The notes under the pieces: generated by a model | Told to the model about the DNA's origin: nothing | The model's database searches: none | Seen by the model: only the letters and a program-made list of their open reading frames with translations | From: Methylocapsa sp. S129 | GTDB lineage: Bacteria; Pseudomonadota; Alphaproteobacteria; Rhizobiales; Beijerinckiaceae | DNA length: 64,000 nucleotides | Assembly (NCBI RefSeq): GCF_009765995.1 | Contig: NZ_LMUI01000011.1 | Coordinates: 180,285 to 244,284, forward strand | Reading direction: 5' to 3' | Position numbers and translations under genes: made by a program | In this document: piece after piece, positions 25,120-34,120 of the stretch | How positions within the stretch are numbered: the stretch's first letter is position 1 | Layout of the letters: every line of letters starts with the position of its first letter

Positions 25120-25884
25120 CTAGGGTTCGATGATCCAACCCCTCGCGCGAACCGCGGCGATGCGGTTGCGCGCAACCGGGACACGCAGTCCATTCGCCAG
25201 ACGCAGACGCCAATTGCGCAGGTCGCGCTCTGCGCCGTCTACCGCGGCGGCTGCCACCCACCAACTCCTATGCACCTGCAAACCTTCGGTTTGACCGTAA
25301 CGTTTGATCGCTTCGTGCAGCGGCATCAATTCAAGGCTCGATCCGGAGTCGCGGTGAACGCGGACATAATTGTCTTCCATCTGTAAGCAGATCGCGGCGC
25401 CGCCGTCGCGGGCCGCGCTCGTCGGCGGCTTTGGGTTGGCGGGAGCCGCAGTTTCCCACACATGGCGAGCGGTTTCAAAGATTAGCCAAAGCGCGACGAC
25501 CGAACCTTCGACAAGGACGGCTTGGAAATACCAGTCCACAGCGCCGAAATTGTTGACATGCGCCGGCCAAAGCGAATGCGCCACCATGGCCGATAGTACG
25601 GATATGGGCGCAGCCGTTGTGGCGATGCCGATGGCAAGGACGAACAGACGGGGCAGTCGAAGCTTTAGGCCCACGCGCAATTGGAGCGGGATGAGAAATC
25701 CCGCAAGAACGGTTCCGGCGAGCATCGTCGCCACGTAATCGAAGATACGCAGGGGGAGCGGGTTCAGATAGCTGCCAAACGGCCCGATGACGCCAAGCAA
25801 GATGCCCAGGACAGCGGCAAAGCCAAGCGCTCGGGCCCACCAGCGCGGGTCGCCGATCTCGCCGTTCCACCCCTCAATCCGCAT
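25120..25884 (-). CDS. Membrane-anchored LytTR DNA-binding regulator
   Basis: The 254-aa protein has four predicted membrane helices in residues about 17-140 (ALGFAAVLGILLGVIGPFG and following). A C-terminal LytTR domain follows (ICLQMEDNYVRVHRDSGSSL ... QVHRSWWVAAAAVDGAERD). LytTR domains bind DNA with a beta-strand fold, so this is a one-component, membrane-tethered regulator. It is divergent from the beta-lactamase-fold hydrolase gene 161 bp away, a plausible target. Confidence 0.85.
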   Translation of the reverse strand: MRIEGWNGEIGDPRWWARALGFAAVLGILLGVIGPFGSYLNPLPLRIFDYVATMLAGTVLAGFLIPLQLRVGLKLRLPRLFVLAIGIATTAAPISVLSAMVAHSLWPAHVNNFGAVDWYFQAVLVEGSVVALWLIFETARHVWETAAPANPKPPTSAARDGGAAICLQMEDNYVRVHRDSGSSLELMPLHEAIKRYGQTEGLQVHRSWWVAAAAVDGAERDLRNWRLRLANGLRVPVARNRIAAVRARGWIIEP

Positions 25885-26045
25885 CGGCCAACGTTCACTC
25901 AGGATTCATGCGGCGAAACCTTAGGGCGCCGTTGGTCCGGCCGGCAAATCCATTCGCCCATTCGCCCAATTGGCATGGAATCGCGACGAATCGGGCGGTA
26001 ATCGGCAGCCTGACTTGAGACTTCGAGAACCGATCGGCTTCCACC

Positions 26046-27485
26046 ATGGATCATTCATCGCCTCCCGCCCGCCACGGGCTGTTTGTTGGCAGGACGATTG
26101 GGCCGCGCCGCCTCGGCTGGATTGTCGGCGCCGGAATTCTGCTCGCCGCGGCTGTTCTGGCGGTCACGCTTCGGCCCGACAGGTTGGCGCGGGTCGCCGC
26201 GGGCTTGGCGGCGCACAGCCTGTGTTCGGCTGTCTTTGTGCAAGGGATCGAGCCCAGCGCAGCCGATCGGGAGATGGTCCGGCCGCTCCTCGGCTTCGCC
26301 TGGAGATTGATCGATGATCGGATCGACCGCGAAAGGCGCAGCGTGACGGCGAGCTTCGCGGGCGTCCTGAGCGCTCGAGCCGATTTCACGGCCGGATACG
26401 GTTGCCGGCTCGACTATTCCTCGAATGAGCCGCCGCCCCCGCCGCTGGCGCCCGGAGCGGCGACGCCGGTTGATGGATTTGCGCCGCCGCATCTTGTTGA
26501 AGCGACCGACCCGGCGATTGGCGAGGCGCTTGATCGTCTTTTCACGCAGCGGCCAGGCGAGCCGATCAAAGACGTCAAGGCCGTGGTTGTCGTCAGCAAC
26601 GGTCGCGTCATAGCCGAGCGTTACGCGCCGGGCTTCGATATTCACACGCCGGTCCTGAGTTGGTCTGTTGCGAAATCGCTCACCAACGCGATCCTGGGCG
26701 TGCTGGTGCGCCAAGGTCGTCTCGCCATCGACCAGCCCGTCCATGCGCCGGAGTGGCGAACGCCGGGCGATCCTAGGGGCGCGATCACGATCGAACAGAT
26801 GCTTCGAATGGAAAGCGGCCTCGATGCGGGCGAAACGGGATCTGGACTCGATCCGGTATCCCGGATGGAATTCTCACAAAGCGATATGGCCGGCTTTGCC
26901 GCACAGCATCCGCTGAAGGCGCCGCCTGGATCAACTTGGGAGTACACATCGGCGAATACGCTGATTCTTGACCGCCTGTTGGGCCAGACCGTAGGCGGGG
27001 GCGCCATGGGAATGCGGACGTTCGCTCGGCGTGAACTGTTCGATCCCTTGCATATGACGGATGTAACGATGGAATTCGACGGCAACGGCATCTTTGTCGG
27101 CTCTTCCTTTGCCTTCGCGAGCGCCAGAGACTTCGCTCGCTTCGGCGCCCTTTACGCCAACGACGGTCTCGCCCCCGACGGAAGCCGCATTCTGCCGGAG
27201 GGCTGGGTCGCCTGGTCGCATCGTTCAACACATGGCGCGCCGTACGGCGCAGGGTTCTGGACCAACGACGGAGAGAGTCGTTACGCGCAGTGGCGGATCG
27301 CGCATGGTTTTCCAAAAGACGGGTTTTTCGCCAGCGGAATTCAAGGTCAGCGCATCTACATCGTGCCGTCGAAACATCTCGTGATCGCCCGCTTTGGCTA
27401 TTCGCAGGGGCCGGATTTCGGCTTGGAGGACGACGTTTTCCTCATCGCCGCCGCGATCCGTTCGACCGATGGCGGAAACGGATGA
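26046..27485 (+). CDS. Membrane-anchored serine hydrolase, beta-lactamase/EstB fold
   Basis: The 479-aa protein has one N-terminal membrane anchor (IVGAGILLAAAVLAVTL) and a periplasmic class-C-like domain. The catalytic S207-V-A-K210 tetrad comes after LSWS, a Y-containing YTSAN block follows, and the C-terminal GFFASGIQGQRIYIVPSK supplies the third motif. Family members include 6-aminohexanoate-dimer hydrolases, esterases and D-amino peptidases as well as beta-lactamases, so antibiotic resistance should not be assumed. It shares a divergent promoter region with the LytTR regulator. Confidence 0.87.
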   Translation: MDHSSPPARHGLFVGRTIGPRRLGWIVGAGILLAAAVLAVTLRPDRLARVAAGLAAHSLCSAVFVQGIEPSAADREMVRPLLGFAWRLIDDRIDRERRSVTASFAGVLSARADFTAGYGCRLDYSSNEPPPPPLAPGAATPVDGFAPPHLVEATDPAIGEALDRLFTQRPGEPIKDVKAVVVVSNGRVIAERYAPGFDIHTPVLSWSVAKSLTNAILGVLVRQGRLAIDQPVHAPEWRTPGDPRGAITIEQMLRMESGLDAGETGSGLDPVSRMEFSQSDMAGFAAQHPLKAPPGSTWEYTSANTLILDRLLGQTVGGGAMGMRTFARRELFDPLHMTDVTMEFDGNGIFVGSSFAFASARDFARFGALYANDGLAPDGSRILPEGWVAWSHRSTHGAPYGAGFWTNDGESRYAQWRIAHGFPKDGFFASGIQGQRIYIVPSKHLVIARFGYSQGPDFGLEDDVFLIAAAIRSTDGGNG

Positions 27486-27633
27486 TTTTGGGCGTTACGG
27501 GGACGACGCATTCAATTGAATCCAGCCACTCAATTCTCAATAGGCATTGAGCAAACTGTCGCCGTAAAACTGGCTGTCGAGCACGCGGATAGGCCCTCGC
27601 CGCGCATCGGCGCCGCATGCGTCGAATTGTCCA

Positions 27634-27658
27634 GGAACCAAGTCGGACCCATCACGTT
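27634..27658 (+). promoter_or_regulatory. EcfG-type general-stress promoter
   Basis: GGAAC (27634-27638), a 16-base spacer and CGTT (27655-27658) match the alphaproteobacterial EcfG consensus exactly, 42 bases upstream of the start codon of the small secreted protein. Confidence 0.7.
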
Positions 27659-27699
27659 CTGGCCGGGTTGGGGCTAGCATGCGACAAAAGGAGTTCAGC

Positions 27700-27960
27700 A
27701 TGAAGATATTCGGCACAATCGCATTCGCCGCGCTGGCCGGCGCGAGCGCTCTGGCCATGGCGTCCACGAGCGCTTCGGCGAGCATTGTCTGCAACGGAGA
27801 GGGAGACTGCTGGCACGCTCATGCCAACTATGAATACAAACCGGCTTTTGGCCTGGTCGTCCACCCAGACGATTGGAAGTGGAAGGAAGGCGAAAAGCAC
27901 GCCTGGCGCGAACACGAAGGCCGCGGCTATTGGAAGGGCGGGGAATGGAAGGAATTTTGA
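27700..27960 (+). CDS. Small secreted Trp/His-rich protein
   Basis: This 86-aa precursor has a clear Sec signal peptide (KIFGTIAFAALAGASALAMA, cleavage near SASA-SIV). The mature part of about 50 residues is dense in W, H, D and E (VHPDDWKWKEGEKHAWREHE, then GRGYWKGGEW). AAAGGAG lies seven bases upstream of the ATG. Similar short secreted proteins are scattered in Rhizobiales; no function is known to me. A perfect EcfG-type promoter upstream suggests expression under general stress. Confidence 0.75.
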   Translation: MKIFGTIAFAALAGASALAMASTSASASIVCNGEGDCWHAHANYEYKPAFGLVVHPDDWKWKEGEKHAWREHEGRGYWKGGEWKEF

Positions 27961-27990
27961 GGGGTCGCTAACACGCGCAATCTAAGAGGA

Positions 27991-28017
27991 CCGCCGACGG
28001 AGAGGCCCCGTCGGCGG
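27991..28017 (+). terminator. Probable terminator hairpin
   Basis: A perfect 10-bp stem (CCGCCGACGG and CCGTCGGCGG) with a 7-base loop lies 30 bases after the small secreted-protein gene. Only a short T-rich tail (GTATTTG) follows, so it may be a weak or factor-assisted terminator. Confidence 0.5.
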
Positions 28018-28089
28018 GTATTTGCGCACTCCGTTTGTTCGGAGCCCGCGAATCACATTTCAATCCAAATGAATGGGTCCTGAGTCTCG

Positions 28090-29670
28090 TTAATCGCCCT
28101 GTTCGCCATCGACCGACACTTCCCAGCCCTCCTCGTCCGTGCGGCGAATATTGAGCTTGTCGCCATTGAACGACAGGACATATTTGATCTGCGTGCCGTA
28201 TCCGATATCTTGCGTGTCGATCCGGAATGTCTGCCCGTTCAGCCACGTCCCTTTGGCGGCCGGGATGTGGCCGGGGTAGAGGCCGTCAAGCGCCGGCGCT
28301 CCCTTACGGTAGAGCCCGTCAAGTCCGATCGGCGTGTCGTACGTGAGTGACGAACCCGCCGGATTGCGCAACGACAATTCAATTTCGAGATGCGGACGAG
28401 GGTCGGTGAGTTGGAGGATAAGCGACTTTAGCCCGAGGTTGTTGTCAGGAAATTTGTAAGTCTTTCCGGAGATGGCGGCAGCCGTCTCGGGCGTTGGGCC
28501 AACCGGCGTTGGTTTTTCGACCGCGGCGTCCTTGATCGCACTGGCGAGCTCTTCAGCGGCGTTCGGATTCGACGGCAGCGCCGACTCGAATTTGACAGCG
28601 CCAGAAACAGCGTCGATCAGGGCCTCTAATTTGACGAATTTTCTTGAGGTCGTCACCGCCACGATATCGAGATCGGGAAACACCGTGATCAACTGGCCGT
28701 CCTTGCCATTCGCCATGTAAGCGTGTTTGTCGGGAAATACCCAGATGAAGTTCGAGTAGTTCAGCTTCGCATCCCATGACGCATGCATATTCACGAGCGT
28801 GTGATTCAAAACATCCGCCCAGCCCGGCGGCAGAAGAGGCTTTCCCTCCCATTCGCCGTGACGCAAATACAAATAGCCGATTTTCGCCATATCGCGCGGC
28901 AGCAAGAACAGCTCCCCCTCTCCTGTTGTGAGGCCTTGGGGATCGCGATCCCAATGCCAATCGGCGATGCCTAACGGCGCAAAAAGCTTTTCTCGCGCAT
29001 AATCCTCCTCGGGCTTGCCCGTAAGCCGGGTGATAAGGGCTGAAACCAGATTTGCATTGCCGTTGCAGTAATTGAAAAGCTCTCCCGGCGCATGGGCCAT
29101 CGGGCGATCGAGAATGAATTGGGTCCAATTGGAGCTTCGGTACGTATCGACCATGGTCTGCTGCTTGCCGCCCTCAATTCCCTGATCGCAGTCGAGCCCG
29201 GAGGTCATGTCCAAAAGGTTTTGAATCGTGATGGCTTTCTTTCTGTCGTCGACATTGGCGACGCGGCGATCGGCGAAAAAATCCAGCAGGGGATGATCGA
29301 GACGGTCGAGCAGGCCGTCCTTGGCGACCATCCCGAGAAGCGTGCCGGTAACCGCTTTTGTCGAAGAGAATATCTCGTGCACAATGTTTCCCGTGTAGGG
29401 CGCGTAATAGGCCTCGGTGACAATCCGCCCATGCCGCACGACGATGAGACTGTCGAAGCTGTGGCTTGCGCCATAGCCGACAAGCTTGGCGAGATCAGAC
29501 GAATCCATGCCTTGCTCTTCCGGCGGCGACGTCAGCCATCCCTTGGTCGGCCACGGGGATTTATCGAGGTCCTGCGCGCGCGCAGGCACGAGATGAAGGC
29601 AAGCCAGCAGAGCGGATAAGCTCAACGCCGCGCTTAAAATGAAATGTTTCTTGATTCTCGTGAGCATCAT
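28090..29670 (-). CDS. Secreted serine hydrolase, beta-lactamase fold
   Basis: The 526-aa precursor has a signal peptide (residues 1-32, ending ARA-QD). The class-C-like domain carries the S102-S-T-K105 tetrad (EIFSSTKAVTG), a YCNGN second motif, and a C-terminal beta-rich extension of about 150 residues. The start was chosen at the ATG-ATG pair that GGAGG precedes by five bases. Substrate class (ester, amide or peptide) is unknown. It is only distantly related to the serine hydrolase at 26-27.5 kb. A GIN-domain protein lies upstream on the same strand. Confidence 0.85.
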   Translation of the reverse strand: MMLTRIKKHFILSAALSLSALLACLHLVPARAQDLDKSPWPTKGWLTSPPEEQGMDSSDLAKLVGYGASHSFDSLIVVRHGRIVTEAYYAPYTGNIVHEIFSSTKAVTGTLLGMVAKDGLLDRLDHPLLDFFADRRVANVDDRKKAITIQNLLDMTSGLDCDQGIEGGKQQTMVDTYRSSNWTQFILDRPMAHAPGELFNYCNGNANLVSALITRLTGKPEEDYAREKLFAPLGIADWHWDRDPQGLTTGEGELFLLPRDMAKIGYLYLRHGEWEGKPLLPPGWADVLNHTLVNMHASWDAKLNYSNFIWVFPDKHAYMANGKDGQLITVFPDLDIVAVTTSRKFVKLEALIDAVSGAVKFESALPSNPNAAEELASAIKDAAVEKPTPVGPTPETAAAISGKTYKFPDNNLGLKSLILQLTDPRPHLEIELSLRNPAGSSLTYDTPIGLDGLYRKGAPALDGLYPGHIPAAKGTWLNGQTFRIDTQDIGYGTQIKYVLSFNGDKLNIRRTDEEGWEVSVDGEQGD

Positions 29671-29744
29671 GCTCGCCTCCATCATTCCTGGGAATGTTGA
29701 CGTCGCCGACGTTTAGGACGTCGCGCGCCGGTATGAGTCGGGCG

Positions 29745-30446
29745 CTAAGGTATTTCTATAATTCTGCCGCTGCCCGTCACCTTCGAACGGCTCAAAGTCG
29801 GGTTCCCGAACAATTCGACGTTGCCGCTTCCAGTGATCGACACGTTCGCGTTCGTCTCGGCGGTCAGTCGGGCGCCGCCGCTGCCGGTCGTCGCGATCTC
29901 CGCAGATTTTGCGACCAGGCTTTTCAGTTCCGCATTGCCTGAACCGGTGCTTTTCAATCCGACCGTTTCAACGGCGCCCGCAGCCATGACATTGCCGCTT
30001 CCCGTGATCGTCAACCGCAATTGGCGTTGGCTTATGTCTGTTAATGTGAGGTTGGCGCTGCTTTGTAATTTCCAGTCCGCGATTGCTGGGCCGGTCAAGT
30101 CGATTTCGAGCTTCGACGAGTTGGGCTCGCAGTCCAAACTCAACGTGCCGTTTTCCAAGCGAACATGATCGAGAAGCGCCGCATCTCCGGTGACGACAGC
30201 CTCCGCTTTGTCCCCCGGCCGGTATCGGACGGACCCTGGCAGCGTGATCGTCAGGCTGTCGCCGGGGGTAAAGGGCAGGATGACTTGCGTCCTGCTGGAC
30301 GCCGTCGATTCGCAAGGTAATTGCGATACGCGCGACCAGGTCGCTGCATGAGCCCGATACTGCCCCGAGAGCACAACGCCGGGCGCGAGGAAGACGAAGG
30401 CGCCGAGAGTTCCCACAGCAGCGATCAATATCGAAGTTCTCCTCAT
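29745..30446 (-). CDS. Secreted GIN-domain (DUF2807) protein
   Basis: The 233-aa protein has an N-terminal signal or anchor (ILIAAVGTLGAFVFLAPGVV) and a right-handed beta-helix-like GIN domain with repeated T-G-S-G-N motifs (LTITGSGNVMAAG, LKSTGSGNAEL, VSITGSGNVELFG). Such domains occur in exported proteins sometimes called head domains of trans auto-transporter adhesins. AAGGAAAG precedes the ATG. It is likely periplasmic or surface exposed; its role is unknown. Confidence 0.85.
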   Translation of the reverse strand: MRRTSILIAAVGTLGAFVFLAPGVVLSGQYRAHAATWSRVSQLPCESTASSRTQVILPFTPGDSLTITLPGSVRYRPGDKAEAVVTGDAALLDHVRLENGTLSLDCEPNSSKLEIDLTGPAIADWKLQSSANLTLTDISQRQLRLTITGSGNVMAAGAVETVGLKSTGSGNAELKSLVAKSAEIATTGSGGARLTAETNANVSITGSGNVELFGNPTLSRSKVTGSGRIIEIP

Positions 30447-30574
30447 GGCGAGCTTTCCTTCAACGATGGGGGCCCGTTGGTCTCAAGCGCAGACGCGGCC
30501 CCGATCTCGCAGAGACAATGCCGAAGCAAGGCGGCGCGTTCTCGCCAGATATTAGAAAACGGCTCGCCGATTTC

Positions 30575-31723
30575 TCAACGCGCCTCGCCGATTTCGAAAT
30601 TCCTTGTTTCGCTCAACGGTTTGGACGGCGCTTTGGCGAGCGCGAGGCGGCGAAACTCGGTCGGCGTCAGGCCGGTGTCGGCCTTGAAGGCGCGGTTGAA
30701 GGGGCCGAGCGACTGGAAGCCGGAATCCATGGCGATGGTCAAAACCGGCACGTCTTTTTGGCCGGAATCAGCGAGAGCCGTCTTGGCCTCGTCGATCCGA
30801 TAGCGGTTGAGAAAGGCGCTGAAATTGCGGCAACCGAGGCCTTCGTTGATGATCTGGCGCAGCCGATATTCCGGCACGCCCATCAGCCCGGCGAGAGAGC
30901 CGATGGTCAGCCCCTCCTGACGATAGGCGCGCTCAGCCGTCATCAGGCGCTCCAGGCGGCGCAAAAGAGAGGGCTCAACCGAAGAGCGCCCGTCCTCTCC
31001 AGCGGGAATGATCGGCCTTGTTTCATCAAGGCCATCGCCGAGCGCGGAAACGAGCGGGGCGCCTTGATCGCGCCCCTCGGCTTGAAGTAGGCTCCAAGCG
31101 CTGACCATCGCCAAGACGCAGAGACCGAAGGCATCGACGAGGCTGCCCATAAGCGAACCGGAAGCCATCAACCTTATCGACAGATCGGAAAGTGGCCAAG
31201 CCACGGTATAGGCAAGCGCGCCAATCAAAACCACGATCCGCAGCCGACGCCGTCCGGCCACCAAATCGGCTCGCCAGGTCGCGAAGGTCTGCGAGACAGC
31301 CAGCAACGCCAGGACAAGCTCCGCGAGCGCCTCGGCTCGATCGCTCGCCATACCCAGCGAGGGCCATATCGCCCCGCCCTTCCAGGCCAAGAAACCCAGG
31401 CCGACCAAGGCCGCCCACAGCCCCGCGTGCCAGCGCCGGAGGGCAAATTCGTCATCGAAAGTCGCCCGCGCCCATAACCAGAAGACGACCGGAGAACCCC
31501 AGCCGACTACCGCCAGCGGCAGACTCCACCATGGCCACGGCCGCGGGAACGTCGGCGCCTCACGGATCGCATAAGCGATCGCGCAGACATACAACGCGAT
31601 GCTCAAACGAACGGCTGCGCTGTTAGCGCGATCCCGCAGCAGAACGGCGGCGATCATCAAAAACAGTCCGACAGCCGCGCCGCGACAGCCATCATCGAGA
31701 GCGATAAAACCCGCGCTATTCAC
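30575..31723 (-). CDS. Membrane-integrated AraC-family regulator
   Basis: The 382-aa protein has six or seven membrane helices in residues 10-215. A C-terminal AraC HTH pair follows (LTIGSLAGLMGVPEYRLRQIINEGLG; VLTIAMDSGFQSLGPFNRAFKADTGLTPTEFRR). It starts at a GTG with AAGGGACG upstream. Membrane AraC proteins of this layout sense envelope or extracellular signals. The GIN-domain and serine-hydrolase genes downstream on the same strand could be partners, but the 128-bp gap leaves co-transcription open. Confidence 0.87.
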   Translation of the reverse strand: MNSAGFIALDDGCRGAAVGLFLMIAAVLLRDRANSAAVRLSIALYVCAIAYAIREAPTFPRPWPWWSLPLAVVGWGSPVVFWLWARATFDDEFALRRWHAGLWAALVGLGFLAWKGGAIWPSLGMASDRAEALAELVLALLAVSQTFATWRADLVAGRRRLRIVVLIGALAYTVAWPLSDLSIRLMASGSLMGSLVDAFGLCVLAMVSAWSLLQAEGRDQGAPLVSALGDGLDETRPIIPAGEDGRSSVEPSLLRRLERLMTAERAYRQEGLTIGSLAGLMGVPEYRLRQIINEGLGCRNFSAFLNRYRIDEAKTALADSGQKDVPVLTIAMDSGFQSLGPFNRAFKADTGLTPTEFRRLALAKAPSKPLSETRNFEIGEAR

Positions 31724-31940
31724 TCTTGGGGCGTCCCTTCCGCCACGCGGGTTAAACCGACATCCCCTGGAGCCGTCCGTTCAGGCCCAATCTGCGACGA
31801 TTTTGGGTTCCGGACAAGCCAGAGTTTACGGCGGCGGCTTCCTGAAGCGCACCCTTTGGTTAAGACACGCTAATGGCGCGACAAGGCGGTTTCAGCTTGT
31901 GGTCGGCGGTTGCCGGCGCGGCGGCGCGCCGCCCGCCCCG

Positions 31941-32279
31941 TCACGGCCGGCTCAGCGCCGGGCCGAGCATGATGAGGGTGACAGAGACAATCGCCAGCGC
32001 GACGCCGATCCCCTCGATCCGCCCGAGCTTTTCGCCGAACACCAGGATCGCCACGGCGTTGATCGCGACGAGCTGGATCACCGCCGTCAGGCTGAAGGCG
32101 GCCGACATGCCGAAAGTGCGGACGAGCCGCAGCATGATGAGATTGCCGACCGAATAAAGCGCGAGCGTCAGCGCGATCTTGGCGAGACTGGGCGCCAAAG
32201 CCCAGGATTTGGCGCTGCCCGCCGCGAGCACATAGATCGCCGTCGAGGCTGCAAGCTGCAGCAGGGCCGAAAGACTCAT
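31941..32279 (-). CDS. Small four-helix membrane protein, SMR/EamA-like
   Basis: This 112-aa protein has four hydrophobic helices and the half-EamA/EmrE look in its second half (GMSAAFSLTAVIQLVAINAVAILVFGEKLG, then a GVALAIVSVTLI helix). The membrane glutamate that drives EmrE-type exchange is not present in helix 1, so it is unlikely to be a classic SMR drug pump; it may be half of a dimeric transporter or flippase-like protein. AGGAG lies ten bases before the ATG. Confidence 0.65.
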   Translation of the reverse strand: MSLSALLQLAASTAIYVLAAGSAKSWALAPSLAKIALTLALYSVGNLIMLRLVRTFGMSAAFSLTAVIQLVAINAVAILVFGEKLGRIEGIGVALAIVSVTLIMLGPALSRP

Positions 32280-32427
32280 GGGGCCGATTCTCCTGTCGGC
32301 CCACCCCTAGCATCGCCGCCGCACCCGTCAAATGCGCGAGGCCGGAAAGCCGGCGTTCGACGAAAAACTCGGAACCGCCTCCCCGCTTCTGCTAGAATGA
32401 GAATCGCGCGGCCGATAAGGACAGCCC

Positions 32428-32703
32428 ATGACCCGCATCATCGAGCATCGGCAGGACGCCGCCCCCGGCGAGGAAGTGTTCGAACTGCGCGTGTTCAAAT
32501 TGCAGGACGGCGCGGTGCGCGCCTGTGTCGTTCCCGTCGATCTCGCTTTGGGTCACGCCATGATGGACGAGATGAGCGAGCCCGTGGCGCAGGCCTTTCT
32601 CGACGCGCTCGCGCTCTGCGAGAAAGAAGGCATCGCCGCGCTCTGGGTCCACGATTCCCTCGGTCTCTTTCCGCCCGCCAACCGTCCGGCGCAGGATAAG
32701 TGA
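32428..32703 (+). CDS. Conserved-looking hypothetical protein
   Basis: This 91-aa soluble, acidic protein (EVFELRVFKLQDGAVRACVV, then DEMSEPVAQAFLDALALCEKEGIAALWVHD) has an alternating strand-helix pattern suggesting a small alpha/beta fold. The ATG follows GGACAGCCC, a weak ribosome site. I recognise no family. It precedes an alpha/beta hydrolase gene by 143 bp on the same strand. Confidence 0.55.
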   Translation: MTRIIEHRQDAAPGEEVFELRVFKLQDGAVRACVVPVDLALGHAMMDEMSEPVAQAFLDALALCEKEGIAALWVHDSLGLFPPANRPAQDK

Positions 32704-32846
32704 CGAAATAGCGCCGTTCAGCGGACCTCCAATTTGCCGGCGCCGCCCGCGCTTTTTTGACCTGCGAGGTCATCGACCCGCCTCCCCCGCCTCGCCATGA
32801 TCCGTTCTATCGACAAATGCCAACAACCCTTGTCGAGGAGAACGAG

Positions 32847-33653
32847 ATGCCCTTCATCGCGACAAAAGACGACACGCAACTTTACTGGCGGGAATGGGGA
32901 CAGGGCGCGCCGATCCTGTTCCTGAACGGCCTGGGCTGCGGCAGCCAGATGTGGGACTACCAGATCGCCGCTTTCGCCGAACAGGGCTTCCGCTGCATCG
33001 GCTTCGACCGGCGCGGTCATGGCCGTTCCGATCAGCCGGCCGGCGGCTATGATTACGACACTTTCGCCGACGATATCGCGACGCTCATCGATGCGCTCAA
33101 CCTCTCGGATGTCACCCTGATCGCCCATTCGATGGCGGGCGGCGAGGCGGTGCGCTACCTCACCCGGCATGGAAGCAAAAGGGTGGCGCGCATCGTGCTG
33201 CTGGGGTCGACAACGCCAATGCTGCTCAAGACGGACGACAATCCGAATGGCGTCCCCCTCGCCGGCTTCGAGGCGCTCTGGGCGCAATGGCGGCGGGACT
33301 ATCCCAAATGGGTCGCCGACAATATCGCGCCGTTCTTCATCCCGGAGACGTCGCCGGCGATGATGCGCTGGGGCGCCACTCTGCTGCAGATATCCATTCC
33401 GGCGGCGCTGGCCTGCAGCCGCGCCATGGTGGAAGAGGACTTTCGCGCCGAGATGCGGCGGATCAAGGTTCCCACGCTACTGATTCATGGCGACCGCGAT
33501 CGCTCGATGCCCGTCGAGATCACCGGAAAACCTTCAGCCGAGCTCATCCCCGGCTGCCAGCTCCACATCTACGAGGGCGCGCCGCACGGCCTGATGTTCA
33601 CCCATATGGACCGCCTGCACGCCGACATCCTGCGGTTCATGCGGGAGAGTTAG
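32847..33653 (+). CDS. Alpha/beta hydrolase, non-haem chloroperoxidase/esterase type
   Basis: The 268-aa hydrolase has nucleophile S95 (AHSMAGGE), an [24 protein letters not shown] block typical of the chloroperoxidase-like subfamily, acid D in HGDRDRSMP and catalytic H in APHGLMFTH. The usual HG oxyanion motif is replaced by LNGLG. GAGGAG precedes the chosen ATG (MPFIATKDDTQLYW), thirty codons inside the longest frame. It resembles the hydrolase at 47142-47966, with the same serine position. Perhydrolase or esterase activity is likely; the substrate is unknown. Confidence 0.87.
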   Translation: MPFIATKDDTQLYWREWGQGAPILFLNGLGCGSQMWDYQIAAFAEQGFRCIGFDRRGHGRSDQPAGGYDYDTFADDIATLIDALNLSDVTLIAHSMAGGEAVRYLTRHGSKRVARIVLLGSTTPMLLKTDDNPNGVPLAGFEALWAQWRRDYPKWVADNIAPFFIPETSPAMMRWGATLLQISIPAALACSRAMVEEDFRAEMRRIKVPTLLIHGDRDRSMPVEITGKPSAELIPGCQLHIYEGAPHGLMFTHMDRLHADILRFMRES

Positions 33654-33710
33654 AGCGCCCGAGGAGGAAATTAACGGGACGCCGAAGATTTACTCCTCCT
33701 TATGGGCCAG

Positions 33711-34076
33711 CGTGAGCACACATCTCGAAATACCGTGCGCGCGCCGCGCCGTTTGCGCTCAACTGGTTGCGTGCCTGAGTCGTGCTCCCCGTAAAGCCCA
33801 AGCCCGCTGCGCGGGTCGCTCGCTCCGCTCGCGAGGCTTGACGGGTCCGCGCGGCTCAGGCTTTAGGCTTTCCATAGTCTTTGCTGCGCAAAGACGGCCT
33901 CAGGCCGACTTTGGTCAGCAAAGACTATGGATAGCCAAAGGCCGCATCGGATCGGCGTTGTCATCCCTCGGCGAATGCGAAGCATTCGTCCGGCAAGGGG
34001 CGAAACGAAGTGAAGCAGCGGCGCAGCCGCTTGATAACGACGGGCCGATGTGGCCTCCGCAAGATGTGTGCTCACG
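33711..34076. repeat. 366-bp element with nested inverted repeats
   Basis: The outer ends CGTGAGCACACATCT (33711-33725) and AGATGTGTGCTCACG (34062-34076) are perfect inverted copies. Inside lies a second inverted repeat (CCATAGTCTTTGCTG at 33872-33886 and its inverse at 33916-33930) around a GGCCTCAGGCC-type hairpin, plus CGAATGC-GAA-GCATTCG at 33972-33988. No gene is supported. It looks like a gene-less mobile or structural repeat between the hydrolase and dmeF. Confidence 0.7.
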
Positions 34077-34120
34077 CCAACCCTCGTGCGGAAGCGAGAA
34101 ATTGGGCCGAGCCCCCGCCC

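Noticed and set aside
26046-29670. The two beta-lactamase-fold proteins as antibiotic-resistance genes.
   Set aside because: Their motifs fit the broad class-C-like hydrolase/esterase group; no AmpC-specific features or ampR neighbour are visible.
32330-32427. A further EcfG promoter (GGAAC at about 32369) before the gene at 32428.
   Set aside because: The base group 16-17 positions downstream is CTA rather than CGTT, so the -10 element is not supported.
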